This document shows, one piece after another, positions 1 through 5,924 of a stretch of DNA of 6,044 nucleotides. Numbering within the stretch: the stretch's first letter is position 1; every line of letters begins with the position of its first letter. The position numbers and the translations under genes are program-made. The stretch is from VRUE01 sp036265675 (GTDB lineage: Bacteria; Actinomycetota; Thermoleophilia; Solirubrobacterales; 70-9): contig DATAOP010000098.1 of the NCBI GenBank assembly GCA_036265675.1, positions 1-6,044 on the forward strand. Direction: 5' to 3'. The notes below the pieces were generated by a model. It was not told the origin of the DNA, searched no databases, and was given only the letters and a program-made list of their open reading frames with translations.

Positions 1-1
1 C

Positions 2-973
2 GAAAGACCGCTCGCCGCGACGCTCGAGGCGGCGCGCCCCTTCTTCGAGGACCTGGGTGAGGCGATGGCCGGCCGCCACGTCGTCCTCGTGCCCGGCAAC
101 CACGATCACCGTCTCGCCGAGCCGCTGCTCGAGGAACTGGCTCTCGGCGATCGCTCGCTCGAACTGGAGCATCGGGCACCGCCCAGATCCGATGGCGCGC
201 GGAGGATCGCGGACTGGCTCGGGGACGCGGCGCTCGAGCTCGCCTACCCCGGGCTCTGGCTGCGCGATGACGTCTACGCGACCCACGGCCACTACATGGA
301 CTGCCACATGAGCCTGCCGCGGCTCGAGTGCGTCGCGGCGGCCGGCGTGATGCGGATGTTCGGCCCGGTGCCGAGCCCGGCGAGCCCGTTCGACTACGAG
401 CGGGTGCTGCGTCCGGTCTACGGCCTCTCCTACTCGCTCGCGCAATCGGGGCTTGCCCAGCGCGCGACCCGGCCCTCGGAGCGGGTATGGCGGGTGATCT
501 CGCGCCGCAATCGGGAGGACGGCCGGGTCCGGCGGGCGGCGCTCAGCGCGGCGATCGGGGCCGGCATCCCGGCGACGGTCTGGGGGATGAACCGGCTCCT
601 GCATGCGGAGTTCGACCCCGTCCTCACCGCCGAGGCGATCACCGCCAGCGGCGTCACCGCGGCGACCGAGCTCGGCGAGCGGCTCGGCCTCGGCGACATC
701 CACCTGATCACGGGCCACACCCACCGGGGCGGGCCCGGCGACGAGGACGGCGCCTGGCCGCTGCCGGGCGGCGGCTCCCTTCACAACACGGGCAGCTGGG
801 TGTTCGCAACCGCCTTCCACCACCCCGGCACCCCGCCCGGCCCCTACTGGCCGGGAACGGTCACCTGGCTCGATGACGAGGGGCCGCCGCGCCCCGTCCG
901 CCTCCTCGCCGACCACCCGCGCAAGCAGCTCGCGGCGGTCGTGCGGTCACAGCGCTCCCGCAAGGAGCCTTAA
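2..973 (+). CDS. Calcineurin-like metallophosphoesterase, 5' end missing
   Basis: The reading frame is open to the left edge, so 323 residues of a longer protein are visible. An internal ATG at position 65 is not the real start, because the frame continues upstream with normal-looking sequence and that ATG lies just before a core motif. Visible family motifs, in order, are GNHDH (window residues 32-36), a further metal-type histidine in THGHY (residues 94-98) and GHTH (residues 238-241), followed by HNTGSW. In this family these residues bind the two metal ions that activate water for phosphoester hydrolysis. The first metal motifs, DxH and GDxxD, must lie upstream of the window. The insert between THGHY and GHTH is long and helical, with no clear signal peptide or membrane segment visible. 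The substrate cannot be deduced; phosphodiesters, nucleotides or phosphoproteins are all possible. The family assignment is solid and the specific function is unknown. It converges with the dehalogenase-like gene across a hairpin. Confidence 0.8.
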   Translation, partial: ERPLAATLEAARPFFEDLGEAMAGRHVVLVPGNHDHRLAEPLLEELALGDRSLELEHRAPPRSDGARRIADWLGDAALELAYPGLWLRDDVYATHGHYMDCHMSLPRLECVAAAGVMRMFGPVPSPASPFDYERVLRPVYGLSYSLAQSGLAQRATRPSERVWRVISRRNREDGRVRRAALSAAIGAGIPATVWGMNRLLHAEFDPVLTAEAITASGVTAATELGERLGLGDIHLITGHTHRGGPGDEDGAWPLPGGGSLHNTGSWVFATAFHHPGTPPGPYWPGTVTWLDDEGPPRPVRLLADHPRKQLAAVVRSQRSRKEP

Positions 974-1023
974 GCCGCCCCAGTCCAACAGCAACGCTCG
1001 CAACGGGAACCGTAAGCCGCCCC
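971..1023 (+). repeat. Pair of 11-bp direct repeats around the phosphoesterase stop
   Basis: TAAGCCGCCCC occurs at 971-981, where its first three bases are the stop codon of the phosphoesterase gene, and again at 1013-1023, 42 bp later. The copies are exact. They may mark a small duplication of the gene's end. At this GC content an 11-mer repeat could also arise by chance, so no function is assigned. Confidence 0.4.
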
Positions 1024-1033
1024 CGGACGCGGA

Positions 1034-1077
1034 AGCGGGGCCGCGTGGTCGCCGGTAGTGATGAGCGCGGCCCCGCT
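1034..1077. terminator. Bidirectional hairpin between convergent genes
   Basis: A perfect 12-bp inverted repeat (AGCGGGGCCGCG at 1034-1045, its complement at 1066-1077) encloses a 20-nt loop. It lies in the 127-bp gap between the stop codons of two converging genes, where one hairpin could end both transcripts. Neither side has a run of T, so it is not a classical intrinsic terminator. U-less hairpins of this kind are common in high-GC actinobacteria, and Rho or the hairpin alone may do the work. The rest of the gap holds only a short direct repeat. Confidence 0.6.
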
Positions 1078-1100
1078 GGAGCAGAGGAGGCGGCGCTTGA

Positions 1101-1979
1101 TCAGATCCAGTCGGCGATGATCGCGCCGATCTCGGCCCCGGCGTCCTCCTGGAGGAAGTGGCCGGCGTTCTCGATCTTCCGCGGCGCCGGGTAGTTGAGC
1201 TCGCTCGAGACCCGTTCGCCGACCGAGAACGGCAGCGCCGGGTCGGAGTCGGCCCAGAGCAGCAGGGTCGGGCGGTCGTCCTCCCGCAGCGCTTCGGCGA
1301 CGCGTTTGCCCTCCTCGGCGCCGGGGGCATCGGGCTCAGTCGGGAGGATCAGCGGGAACGCCCGCGCCCCCGCCTTCGACTCCTCGTTCGGAAACGGGGC
1401 CTCATAAGCGGCGATCACCTCGTCGCCGGGATCCTCCTTGCAGCCAGCCCGCACCAGGAAGCCGACCGGAAGCTCCTCGCTGTCGCGAACGAAGTCGCGG
1501 AACCTGAGCCAGTTCTCGCTCATCCGCTGGTGCCCGGTGAAGGGGCCGGTGTCCATGATCACGATCCGCGAGAACCGGTCCCGGTGCTCGACCGCGAGCC
1601 GGAGGCCGATCGGCCCGCCCCAGTCATGGACGACCGCCGTCGCGTTGCGGACGTCGAGCTCCTCGAGCAGCGCCGCGATCAGCTCGACGTGGCGGTCGTA
1701 CGTGTACCAGGCGATGTCGGTGGGCTTGTCGGAGCGGCCGAAGCCGGCGTAGTCGGGGGCGATGCAGCGGTGGCCGGCGTCGCGGACCGGCGGGATCACC
1801 TTGCGCCAGAGGAACGACCAGGTGGGCTCACCGTGGAAGAAGACGATCGGGTCTCCCTCGCCCTCGTCGAGGTAGGCGAGGCGCAGCCCGTCGATCTCGT
1901 GGTGGCGCGACTCGAACGGGAAGTCGGGCAGGCCCTGCAGGGCCTCCTCCGGCGTCCGGACAACGTCCTCCCCGCTCAT
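1101..1979 (-). CDS. Haloalkane dehalogenase-like alpha/beta hydrolase (subfamily I type)
   Basis: This 292-residue protein has the length and motif order of subfamily I haloalkane dehalogenases, cytoplasmic enzymes that replace the halogen of an alkyl halide with a hydroxyl through an aspartyl-ester intermediate. HGEPTW (residues 49-54) supplies the oxyanion-hole region. VHDWGG (117-122) contains the predicted nucleophile Asp119 and the first halide-binding residue Trp120. WADSDP (242-247) contains the likely catalytic acid Asp246, and NAGHF (271-275) contains the catalytic base His274. The cap has the family-like APFPNEESKAGARAFP segment (194-209). By motif alignment with DhlA, the second halide-binding Trp seems to be Phe160, with Trp157 three residues earlier, so true dehalogenase activity is uncertain. 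There is no signal peptide. The ATG at 1979 gives a natural N-terminus but has no Shine-Dalgarno sequence; a TAGACT box 8 nt upstream suggests a leaderless mRNA. The gene is divergent from the sulfate operon. A related hydrolase is the main alternative. Confidence is high for the fold and moderate for the chemistry. Confidence 0.8.
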   Translation of the reverse strand: MSGEDVVRTPEEALQGLPDFPFESRHHEIDGLRLAYLDEGEGDPIVFFHGEPTWSFLWRKVIPPVRDAGHRCIAPDYAGFGRSDKPTDIAWYTYDRHVELIAALLEELDVRNATAVVHDWGGPIGLRLAVEHRDRFSRIVIMDTGPFTGHQRMSENWLRFRDFVRDSEELPVGFLVRAGCKEDPGDEVIAAYEAPFPNEESKAGARAFPLILPTEPDAPGAEEGKRVAEALREDDRPTLLLWADSDPALPFSVGERVSSELNYPAPRKIENAGHFLQEDAGAEIGAIIADWI

Positions 1980-1987
1980 CGGATCGC

Positions 1988-1993
1988 AGTCTA
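1988..1993 (-). promoter_or_regulatory. Candidate -10 box for a leaderless dehalogenase transcript
   Basis: Read on the minus strand, TAGACT fits the actinobacterial -10 pattern TAnnnT and is followed by 8 nt and then the ATG. That spacing would place transcription initiation at or within about two bases of the start codon. There is no purine-rich ribosome binding site before this ATG, which agrees with leaderless translation. No -35 box is visible, which is common for actinobacterial promoters. Confidence 0.42.
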
Positions 1994-2017
1994 GTCGGCG
2001 GCCCCGAACCGAATCCG

Positions 2018-2030
2018 GACTATTTCAATC
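2018..2030. promoter_or_regulatory. Rrf2/IscR-like operator candidate, site 1
   Basis: GACTATTTCAATC matches 12 of 13 positions of the core GACTRWWWYAGTC known for E. coli IscR type 1 sites. The next bases, AACT, also agree with the flanking RRST of that motif. The site lies just upstream of the candidate -10 box of the sulfate operon, where a bound protein would hinder RNA polymerase. Family assignment of the regulator is inference from motif resemblance, and no regulator gene lies in the window. Confidence 0.35.
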
Positions 2031-2037
2031 AACTTTC

Positions 2038-2046
2038 TGCTACTCT
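2038..2046 (+). promoter_or_regulatory. Weak extended -10 promoter candidate for the sulfate operon
   Basis: TGcTACTCT has the TGn extension and three of six -10 consensus bases, including the key first A, second-position context and final T. No good -35 hexamer is found 16-18 bp upstream. A start near 2053 would give a leader of roughly 44 nt with a good ribosome binding site. It lies between the two operator-like sites, which is the main reason to consider it. Confidence 0.28.
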
Positions 2047-2061
2047 GCCGCGCCAGTTCAG

Positions 2062-2074
2062 CACTAAGTTAGTC
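2062..2074. promoter_or_regulatory. Rrf2/IscR-like operator candidate, site 2 (palindrome)
   Basis: ACTAAGTTAGT at 2063-2073 is a perfect palindrome with 5-bp arms around one central base. The 13-mer CACTAAGTTAGTC matches 11 of 13 positions of GACTRWWWYAGTC. Its centre is 44 bp from that of site 1, close to four helical turns, so two dimers could sit on the same DNA face. It would lie just downstream of the proposed transcription start and before the ribosome binding site, a typical repressor position. Confidence 0.4.
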
Positions 2075-2080
2075 AAGAAA

Positions 2081-2087
2081 GGAAGGA
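2081..2087 (+). promoter_or_regulatory. Ribosome binding site of the sulfate-binding protein gene
   Basis: The purine run AAAGGAAGGAA around 2078-2088 contains GGAAGGA at 2081-2087, 9 nt before the ATG at 2097. It supports that ATG as the start, which in turn gives a complete lipoprotein signal peptide. Confidence 0.7.
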
Positions 2088-2096
2088 ACAGGCTCC

Positions 2097-3143
2097 ATGG
2101 AGACACCCCGCAGGCTGACCCGGCAACGCATCGCAGGCACCGGCCTCCTCGCCGCCGTCCTCGCACTCACGGCCGCCATGGCCGTTGCCGGCTGCGGAGG
2201 CGACGACTCCGCGACCGGAGCGAGCTCGGGCTCCGGCGGCAGCGTCGACGTCGTCGGCTACTCCACCCCGGAGTCGGTCTACGAGGAAGCGCTCGAGCCC
2301 GCCTTCGAGGAAACCTCGCAGGGCGCCGGCGTCAGCTTCAGCAATTCCTTCGGCGCCTCCGGCGACCAGAGCCGCGCCGTCGAGGCCGGCCAGCCGGCCG
2401 CGCTCGTCCACTTCTCGCAGGGCGGCGACATGGAACGGTTGGTCGAATCCGGTCAGGTCGCCCCGGACTGGAACAAGAACAGGTACAAGGGCATCGGTCA
2501 GGACTCGGTGGTCGTGATCGTCGTCCGCAAGGGCAATCCGGAGGGGATCAAATCGTTCGACGACCTGCTCGAGAAGGACGTCGACGTGATCACCCCCAAC
2601 CCGTTCAGCTCCGGCTCGGCGCGGTGGAACATCATGGCCATCTACGGCACCGAGCTGAACGAGGGCCGGTCGTCCGCCGAGGCTCTCGCCGCGGTCAAGA
2701 CGCTGCTCGAGAAGACCGTCGTCCAGCCCGGCAGCGGGCGCGACGCTCTGGCCGCCTTCACCCAGGGCGAGGGCGACGTCCTCCTCAGCTACGAGAACGA
2801 GGCGATCAAGGCCGAAGAAGAGGGCGAGGACGTCGAATACGTCATCCCGCCGAGCACGCTCAAGATCGAGACGCCGATCGCGGTCACCAAGGACGCTCCC
2901 GCGGCGGCGAAGGCGTTCCTCGAATTCATCTGGTCCGACGAGGGCCAGGAAATCTGGGCCGAAAACGGGTACCGCCCTGTGAACCAGGCCCTGGTCGACC
3001 CGAAGCAGTTCCCGACCCCGAAGGACCTGTTCACGATCGATCAGTTCGGCGGCTGGGGCAAGGTCAACGACGAGTTCTTCGACGACACGACCGGCAGGGT
3101 CGCGAAGATCGAGAAGGAACTCGGGGTCTCGACGAGCGGCTGA
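2097..3143 (+). CDS. sbp: Sulfate/thiosulfate-binding lipoprotein of ABC importer
   Basis: This 348-residue protein captures sulfate (perhaps thiosulfate) outside the membrane and hands it to the CysT/CysW permease. The N-terminus has arginines (residues 5-11), a hydrophobic stretch (about 13-31) and the lipobox VAGC with Cys33, so it should be anchored by a lipid. A flexible Gly/Ser/Asp linker follows (34-49). The mature domain shows the family ligand motifs: SFGASGDQS (84-92), corresponding to the SHGGSGKQ region of enteric Sbp; ITPNPFSSGSARWN (165-178), corresponding to the TNPKTSG..RW segment; and LSYENEA (230-236), corresponding to the AWENEA segment. The C-terminal half has WSDEGQEIWAENGYRPVN (279-296), usual for this group. 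Two differences from enteric Sbp are visible: Lys to Phe in NPF, and Trp to Tyr at residue 232, a position I recall as sulfate-contacting. It is the first operon gene; cysT starts 7 bp after its stop. Binding of a related oxyanion cannot be excluded, but the CysT/W/A context favours sulfur uptake. Confidence 0.92.
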   Translation: METPRRLTRQRIAGTGLLAAVLALTAAMAVAGCGGDDSATGASSGSGGSVDVVGYSTPESVYEEALEPAFEETSQGAGVSFSNSFGASGDQSRAVEAGQPAALVHFSQGGDMERLVESGQVAPDWNKNRYKGIGQDSVVVIVVRKGNPEGIKSFDDLLEKDVDVITPNPFSSGSARWNIMAIYGTELNEGRSSAEALAAVKTLLEKTVVQPGSGRDALAAFTQGEGDVLLSYENEAIKAEEEGEDVEYVIPPSTLKIETPIAVTKDAPAAAKAFLEFIWSDEGQEIWAENGYRPVNQALVDPKQFPTPKDLFTIDQFGGWGKVNDEFFDDTTGRVAKIEKELGVSTSG

Positions 3144-3150
3144 GGCTCGG

Positions 3151-3999
3151 ATGGAGGCCAACCCGGCAACCCTTCAAGCGCCCTCCCGGGGGGCGGCCTT
3201 CCGCCTGCCCGGGATCGGCGCCGGCCTCGGCAGGGGCGTGGTCGTGCTCTACCTGTCGCTGATCGTCCTCCTGCCGCTCGCCGCGGTGGTCGCGAAATCG
3301 ACCGACGGCGGCCTCGGCGCCTTCTGGGAGGCGGTGACGGCGAGCCAGTCGATGGCGGCGTTGAAGCTGACCGTGATCTGCTCGCTGATCGTCGCCGCGG
3401 TCAACGCAGTCTTCGGCACCGTGATCGCCTGGGTTCTGGTCCGCGACGAGTTCCCCGGCAAGGGCGCGGTCAATGCGCTGATCGACCTCCCGTTCGCGCT
3501 GCCGACGATCGTCGCCGGGCTCACCCTGCTGACCCTCTACGGAGCCGACAGCCCGATCGGCGTCGACGTCGCCTTCACCCGGACCGCAGTCATCCTCGCG
3601 CTCAGCTTCGTCACCCTGCCGTTCGTCGTCCGCGCGGTCCAGCCGCTGCTGATGGAGCTCGATCGCGAGATGGAGGAAGCGGCGACCTCGCTCGGCGCCG
3701 GCGGCCTCACGGTCTTCCGGCGGATCATCTTCCCCAACCTCCTCCCCGGGATCCTCGCCGGAGTGCTGCTCGCGTTCGCGCGGGCGCTGGGCGAGTTCGG
3801 GTCGCTGATCCTGATCTCGGGCAACATCCCGTTCAGGACCGAGGTCTCCTCGGTCTTCATCCGCAGCCAGATCGAGTCCGGCGACATCTCCGGAGCCGCC
3901 GCCGTCTCCGTCGTCCTGCTCGCGATCTCGCTGCTGCTGCTGGTCCTCGTCAGCCTCTTCGTCCGCCTCACCAGCCGCAGGCGGGAGGCGGCCCGATGA
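3151..3999 (+). CDS. cysT: Sulfate ABC transporter permease CysT
   Basis: This 282-residue inner-membrane protein forms one half of the sulfate channel with CysW. It has about six hydrophobic helices (roughly residues 29-48, 70-95, 110-130, 145-163, 200-222 and 248-271). The cytoplasmic coupling loop has the EAA motif, EEAATSLGAG followed by FRRIIFPNLLPG (175-200), which docks onto CysA. Family signatures such as LPFALPTIVAGLTLLTLYG (113-131) and RALGEFGSLILISGNIPFRTE (211-231) match the CysT type of permease rather than molybdate ModB. The ATG at 3151 is 7 bp after the upstream stop; GAGG at 3142-3145 overlaps that stop and gives a short, 5-nt spacing, so translation is probably coupled. The stop overlaps the cysW start as ATGA. 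The cytoplasmic N-terminal extension of about 28 residues is unremarkable. CysT against CysW identity rests on order and sequence style and is fairly safe. Confidence 0.92.
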   Translation: MEANPATLQAPSRGAAFRLPGIGAGLGRGVVVLYLSLIVLLPLAAVVAKSTDGGLGAFWEAVTASQSMAALKLTVICSLIVAAVNAVFGTVIAWVLVRDEFPGKGAVNALIDLPFALPTIVAGLTLLTLYGADSPIGVDVAFTRTAVILALSFVTLPFVVRAVQPLLMELDREMEEAATSLGAGGLTVFRRIIFPNLLPGILAGVLLAFARALGEFGSLILISGNIPFRTEVSSVFIRSQIESGDISGAAAVSVVLLAISLLLLVLVSLFVRLTSRRREAAR

Positions 4000-4829
4000 C
4001 CCCCGGCACCCCGGCCAGATGGGGCCTGCGCGGTCTCGCCTTCGGCTATCTCGGCCTGCTCCTGCTGGCGCCCGTGGCGATGATCTTCTACAAGACCTTC
4101 GAACACGGGCTCGGGCCGCCGGTCGAGGCGATGACCTCGCCCGACGCGCTGCACGCGATCTACCTGACGCTGCTGATGGTCGCGATCGCGGTCCCGCTCA
4201 ACACCGTCTTCGGGGTCGGGTGCGCCCTGCTCCTGGTCCGCCACCGGTGGTGGGGGAACCGGTTCGTCGACGCCGCGATCAACCTCCCGTTCGCGGTCTC
4301 GCCGGTGGTGATCGGGCTCTCCCTGTTCCTCCTCTACGGGACCGACGGCTGGTTCGGCCCGACGCTCGCCGGTTGGGGGATCACGGTCCTCTTCTCGATC
4401 CCGGGGATGGTCCTCGCCAGCATCTTCGTCTCGCTGCCGTTCGTGGTCCGCGAGACGGTGCCGGTCCTGGAGGAGATCGGGACCGAGCAGGAGCAGGCCG
4501 CCTCGACCCTCGGGGCCGGTCCCTGGCAGACCTTCTGGCGGGTGACACTGCCGGCGATCCGCTGGGGCGTCGCCTACGGCGTCGTCCTGACGACCGCACG
4601 CGTCCTCGGCGAGTTCGGCGCGGTGACGATCGTCTCCGGCTCGATCTCGGGCAGGACCGAAACGCTGCCGCTGTTCGTCGGCAAGGCGTTCGAGCAGTTC
4701 GACGAGCAATCGGCCTACGCCGGCGCGATCGTCCTCGCCCTTCTCGCCTTCACCACCCTGCTGCTGATGAGCATCGGCGGCCGCAAAGCCAAGACGACAA
4801 AGGAGGCACCCGGTGGGAATCACGGTTGA
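3996..4829 (+). CDS. cysW: Sulfate ABC transporter permease CysW
   Basis: This 277-residue protein is the second permease subunit and pairs with CysT to form the sulfate path through the membrane. About six membrane segments are visible (roughly residues 14-32, 53-82, 92-114, 128-150, 190-215 and 240-260). The EAA coupling motif reads EQAASTLGAG then FWRVTLPAIRWG (166-191). The segments LPFAVSPVVIGLSLFLLYG (97-115) and ARVLGEFGAVTIVSGSISGRTET (201-223) are typical of CysW; the latter resembles the enteric CysW stretch with VVSG.IRG.T. The start ATG overlaps the cysT stop by 4 bp (ATGA), and GGGAGG at 3983-3988 lies 7 nt before it, so this start is well supported. The C-terminal tail after residue 260 is short and polar, and its coding sequence contains the ribosome binding site and first codons of cysA. 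No anomalies are seen. Confidence 0.92.
   Translation: MTPGTPARWGLRGLAFGYLGLLLLAPVAMIFYKTFEHGLGPPVEAMTSPDALHAIYLTLLMVAIAVPLNTVFGVGCALLLVRHRWWGNRFVDAAINLPFAVSPVVIGLSLFLLYGTDGWFGPTLAGWGITVLFSIPGMVLASIFVSLPFVVRETVPVLEEIGTEQEQAASTLGAGPWQTFWRVTLPAIRWGVAYGVVLTTARVLGEFGAVTIVSGSISGRTETLPLFVGKAFEQFDEQSAYAGAIVLALLAFTTLLLMSIGGRKAKTTKEAPGGNHG
4799..4806 (+). promoter_or_regulatory. Strong ribosome binding site fixing the cysA GTG start
   Basis: AAAGGAGG lies inside the end of cysW, 6 nt before GTG at 4813. It is the best Shine-Dalgarno match in the window. It supports the GTG start, giving MGITVEG at the N-terminus, and a 17-bp overlap with cysW. Confidence 0.8.
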
Positions 4830-5850
4830 GGGAGCGCGCAAGCGCTTCGGGCGGTTTCAGGCTCTCGACGACGTCTCGATCGACGTCCCCGACGGGTCGC
4901 TGACGGCCCTCCTCGGGCCCAGCGGCAGCGGCAAGTCGACACTGCTGCGGGCGATCGCCGGCCTCGAGGCCCTCGACGCCGGCCGGGTCACGATCAGCGG
5001 CGAGGACGCGACTGCGAAACCGGCGCAGAAGCGCGGCGTCGGGTTCGTCTTCCAGCACTACGCGGCGTTCAAGCACATGACCGTGTTCGGGAACGTCGCC
5101 TTCGGGCTGAGGATCCGGAGGTGGAGGAAGGCGGAGACCGGCGATCGCGTCCACGAGCTGCTGCGGCTGGTCCAGCTCGACGGGCTCGCCGAGCGCTACC
5201 CGGACCAGCTCTCCGGCGGCCAGCGCCAGCGGATGGCGCTCGCCCGGGCGCTCGCTGTCGAGCCGCAGGTGCTGCTGCTCGACGAGCCGTTCGGGGCGCT
5301 CGACGCGAAGGTGCGCAAGGACCTGCGGAGCTGGCTGCGCCGCCTCCACGACGAGATGCACGTGACGACGATCTTCGTCACCCATGACCAGGAGGAGGCG
5401 ATGGACGTCGCCGAGCAGCTGGTCGTGATGAACGAGGGCCGGGTCGAGCAGTCGGGCAGCGCCGACGAGCTCTACGAGCACCCGGCCAACGAATTCGTGA
5501 TGAGCTTCGTCGGCGAGGTCAACCGGCTCGGCGACCACTTCGTGCGACCGCACGACATGGAGATCGTCCTCGACCCCGACGACCGCACCCAGGAGGGCCT
5601 GGTGCAGCGGATCGTCACCCTCGGCTTCGAGGTCCGGGTCGAGCTGGTGCTCTCCGACGGGACCGAGGTCTGGGCGCAGCTGACCCGCGCCGAGCTGCAG
5701 CGGCTCGAGCTGCGGGAGGGCCAGATCGCCTACCTGCGCCCGGTCCAGGCAAAAAGCTTCAACGGTGCGCCGACGTCCAGTGCCGAGGGGGCCTCGACTC
5801 CCCAGCGGCCGACGGACGGCGGCGACGCGGAGGTTTCCGCAGCCGTCTGA
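4813..5850 (+). CDS. cysA: Sulfate/thiosulfate ABC transporter ATPase CysA
   Basis: This 345-residue cytoplasmic subunit hydrolyses ATP to power sulfate uptake through CysT/CysW; two copies are expected per transporter. All ATPase motifs are intact: Walker A GPSGSGKST (35-43), Q-loop with Gln81 in FVFQHYAAF, signature LSGGQRQRMALARA (133-146), Walker B VLLLDEP (153-159, catalytic Glu158), D-loop GALD (161-164) and switch His191 in VTHDQEEA. FQHYAAFKHMTVFGNVAFGLR is characteristic of CysA, against spermidine or maltose ATPases. A C-terminal regulatory TOBE-like domain follows, with FVRPHDMEI (243-251) and a beta-rich part to about residue 312. The last 33 residues are a Gly/Ser/Thr/Pro/Ala-rich tail that is probably disordered. 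The start is GTG at 4813, chosen for the strong ribosome binding site. The gene overlaps cysW by 17 bp, so the two are translationally coupled. It is the last gene of the operon; a hairpin follows 9 bp after the stop. Confidence 0.95.
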   Translation: MGITVEGARKRFGRFQALDDVSIDVPDGSLTALLGPSGSGKSTLLRAIAGLEALDAGRVTISGEDATAKPAQKRGVGFVFQHYAAFKHMTVFGNVAFGLRIRRWRKAETGDRVHELLRLVQLDGLAERYPDQLSGGQRQRMALARALAVEPQVLLLDEPFGALDAKVRKDLRSWLRRLHDEMHVTTIFVTHDQEEAMDVAEQLVVMNEGRVEQSGSADELYEHPANEFVMSFVGEVNRLGDHFVRPHDMEIVLDPDDRTQEGLVQRIVTLGFEVRVELVLSDGTEVWAQLTRAELQRLELREGQIAYLRPVQAKSFNGAPTSSAEGASTPQRPTDGGDAEVSAAV

Positions 5851-5859
5851 AGGGGCGAC

Positions 5860-5897
5860 GGGGTGGGGCGTCTTCTTGCCGGGTGACGCCCCGCCCC
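5860..5897. terminator. GC-rich terminator hairpin after cysA
   Basis: Arms GGGGTGGGGCGTC (5860-5872) and GACGCCCCGCCCC (5885-5897) pair over 13 bp with a single G-T wobble and enclose a 12-nt loop. The stem begins 9 bp after the cysA stop. There is no T-run on either side, only AATTCGCC after it on the plus strand, so it is a U-less hairpin. If the minus-strand frame to its right is a real gene, the same hairpin would serve both convergent transcripts. Confidence 0.65.
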
Positions 5898-5924
5898 AAT
5901 TCGCCACGACTAACGGTCCCTCTT

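Noticed and set aside
65..973. ATG at 65 as the true start of the phosphoesterase
   Set aside because: The frame is open upstream to the window edge, and starting there would remove the DxH and GDxxD metal motifs the family needs; the gene is truncated by the window.
1158..1994. 278-codon plus-strand frame opposite the dehalogenase-like gene
   Set aside because: The minus strand carries all catalytic motifs of a known family in order, while the plus frame shows no motif and a biased composition.
1980..2096. SAM or other sulfur-related riboswitch before the sulfate operon
   Set aside because: The region is only 117 bp, is shared with a divergent gene, and shows no multi-stem structure or recognisable conserved riboswitch core.
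2073..3161. 362-codon minus-strand frame opposite the binding protein
   Set aside because: It is antisense to a complete lipoprotein with signal peptide and ligand motifs, and it has no recognisable domain.
3537..4841. 434-codon minus-strand frame opposite cysT and cysW
   Set aside because: The composition is extreme (Arg, Asp, Glu and Gln repeats) and it spans two clear permease genes; it is a codon-bias artefact.
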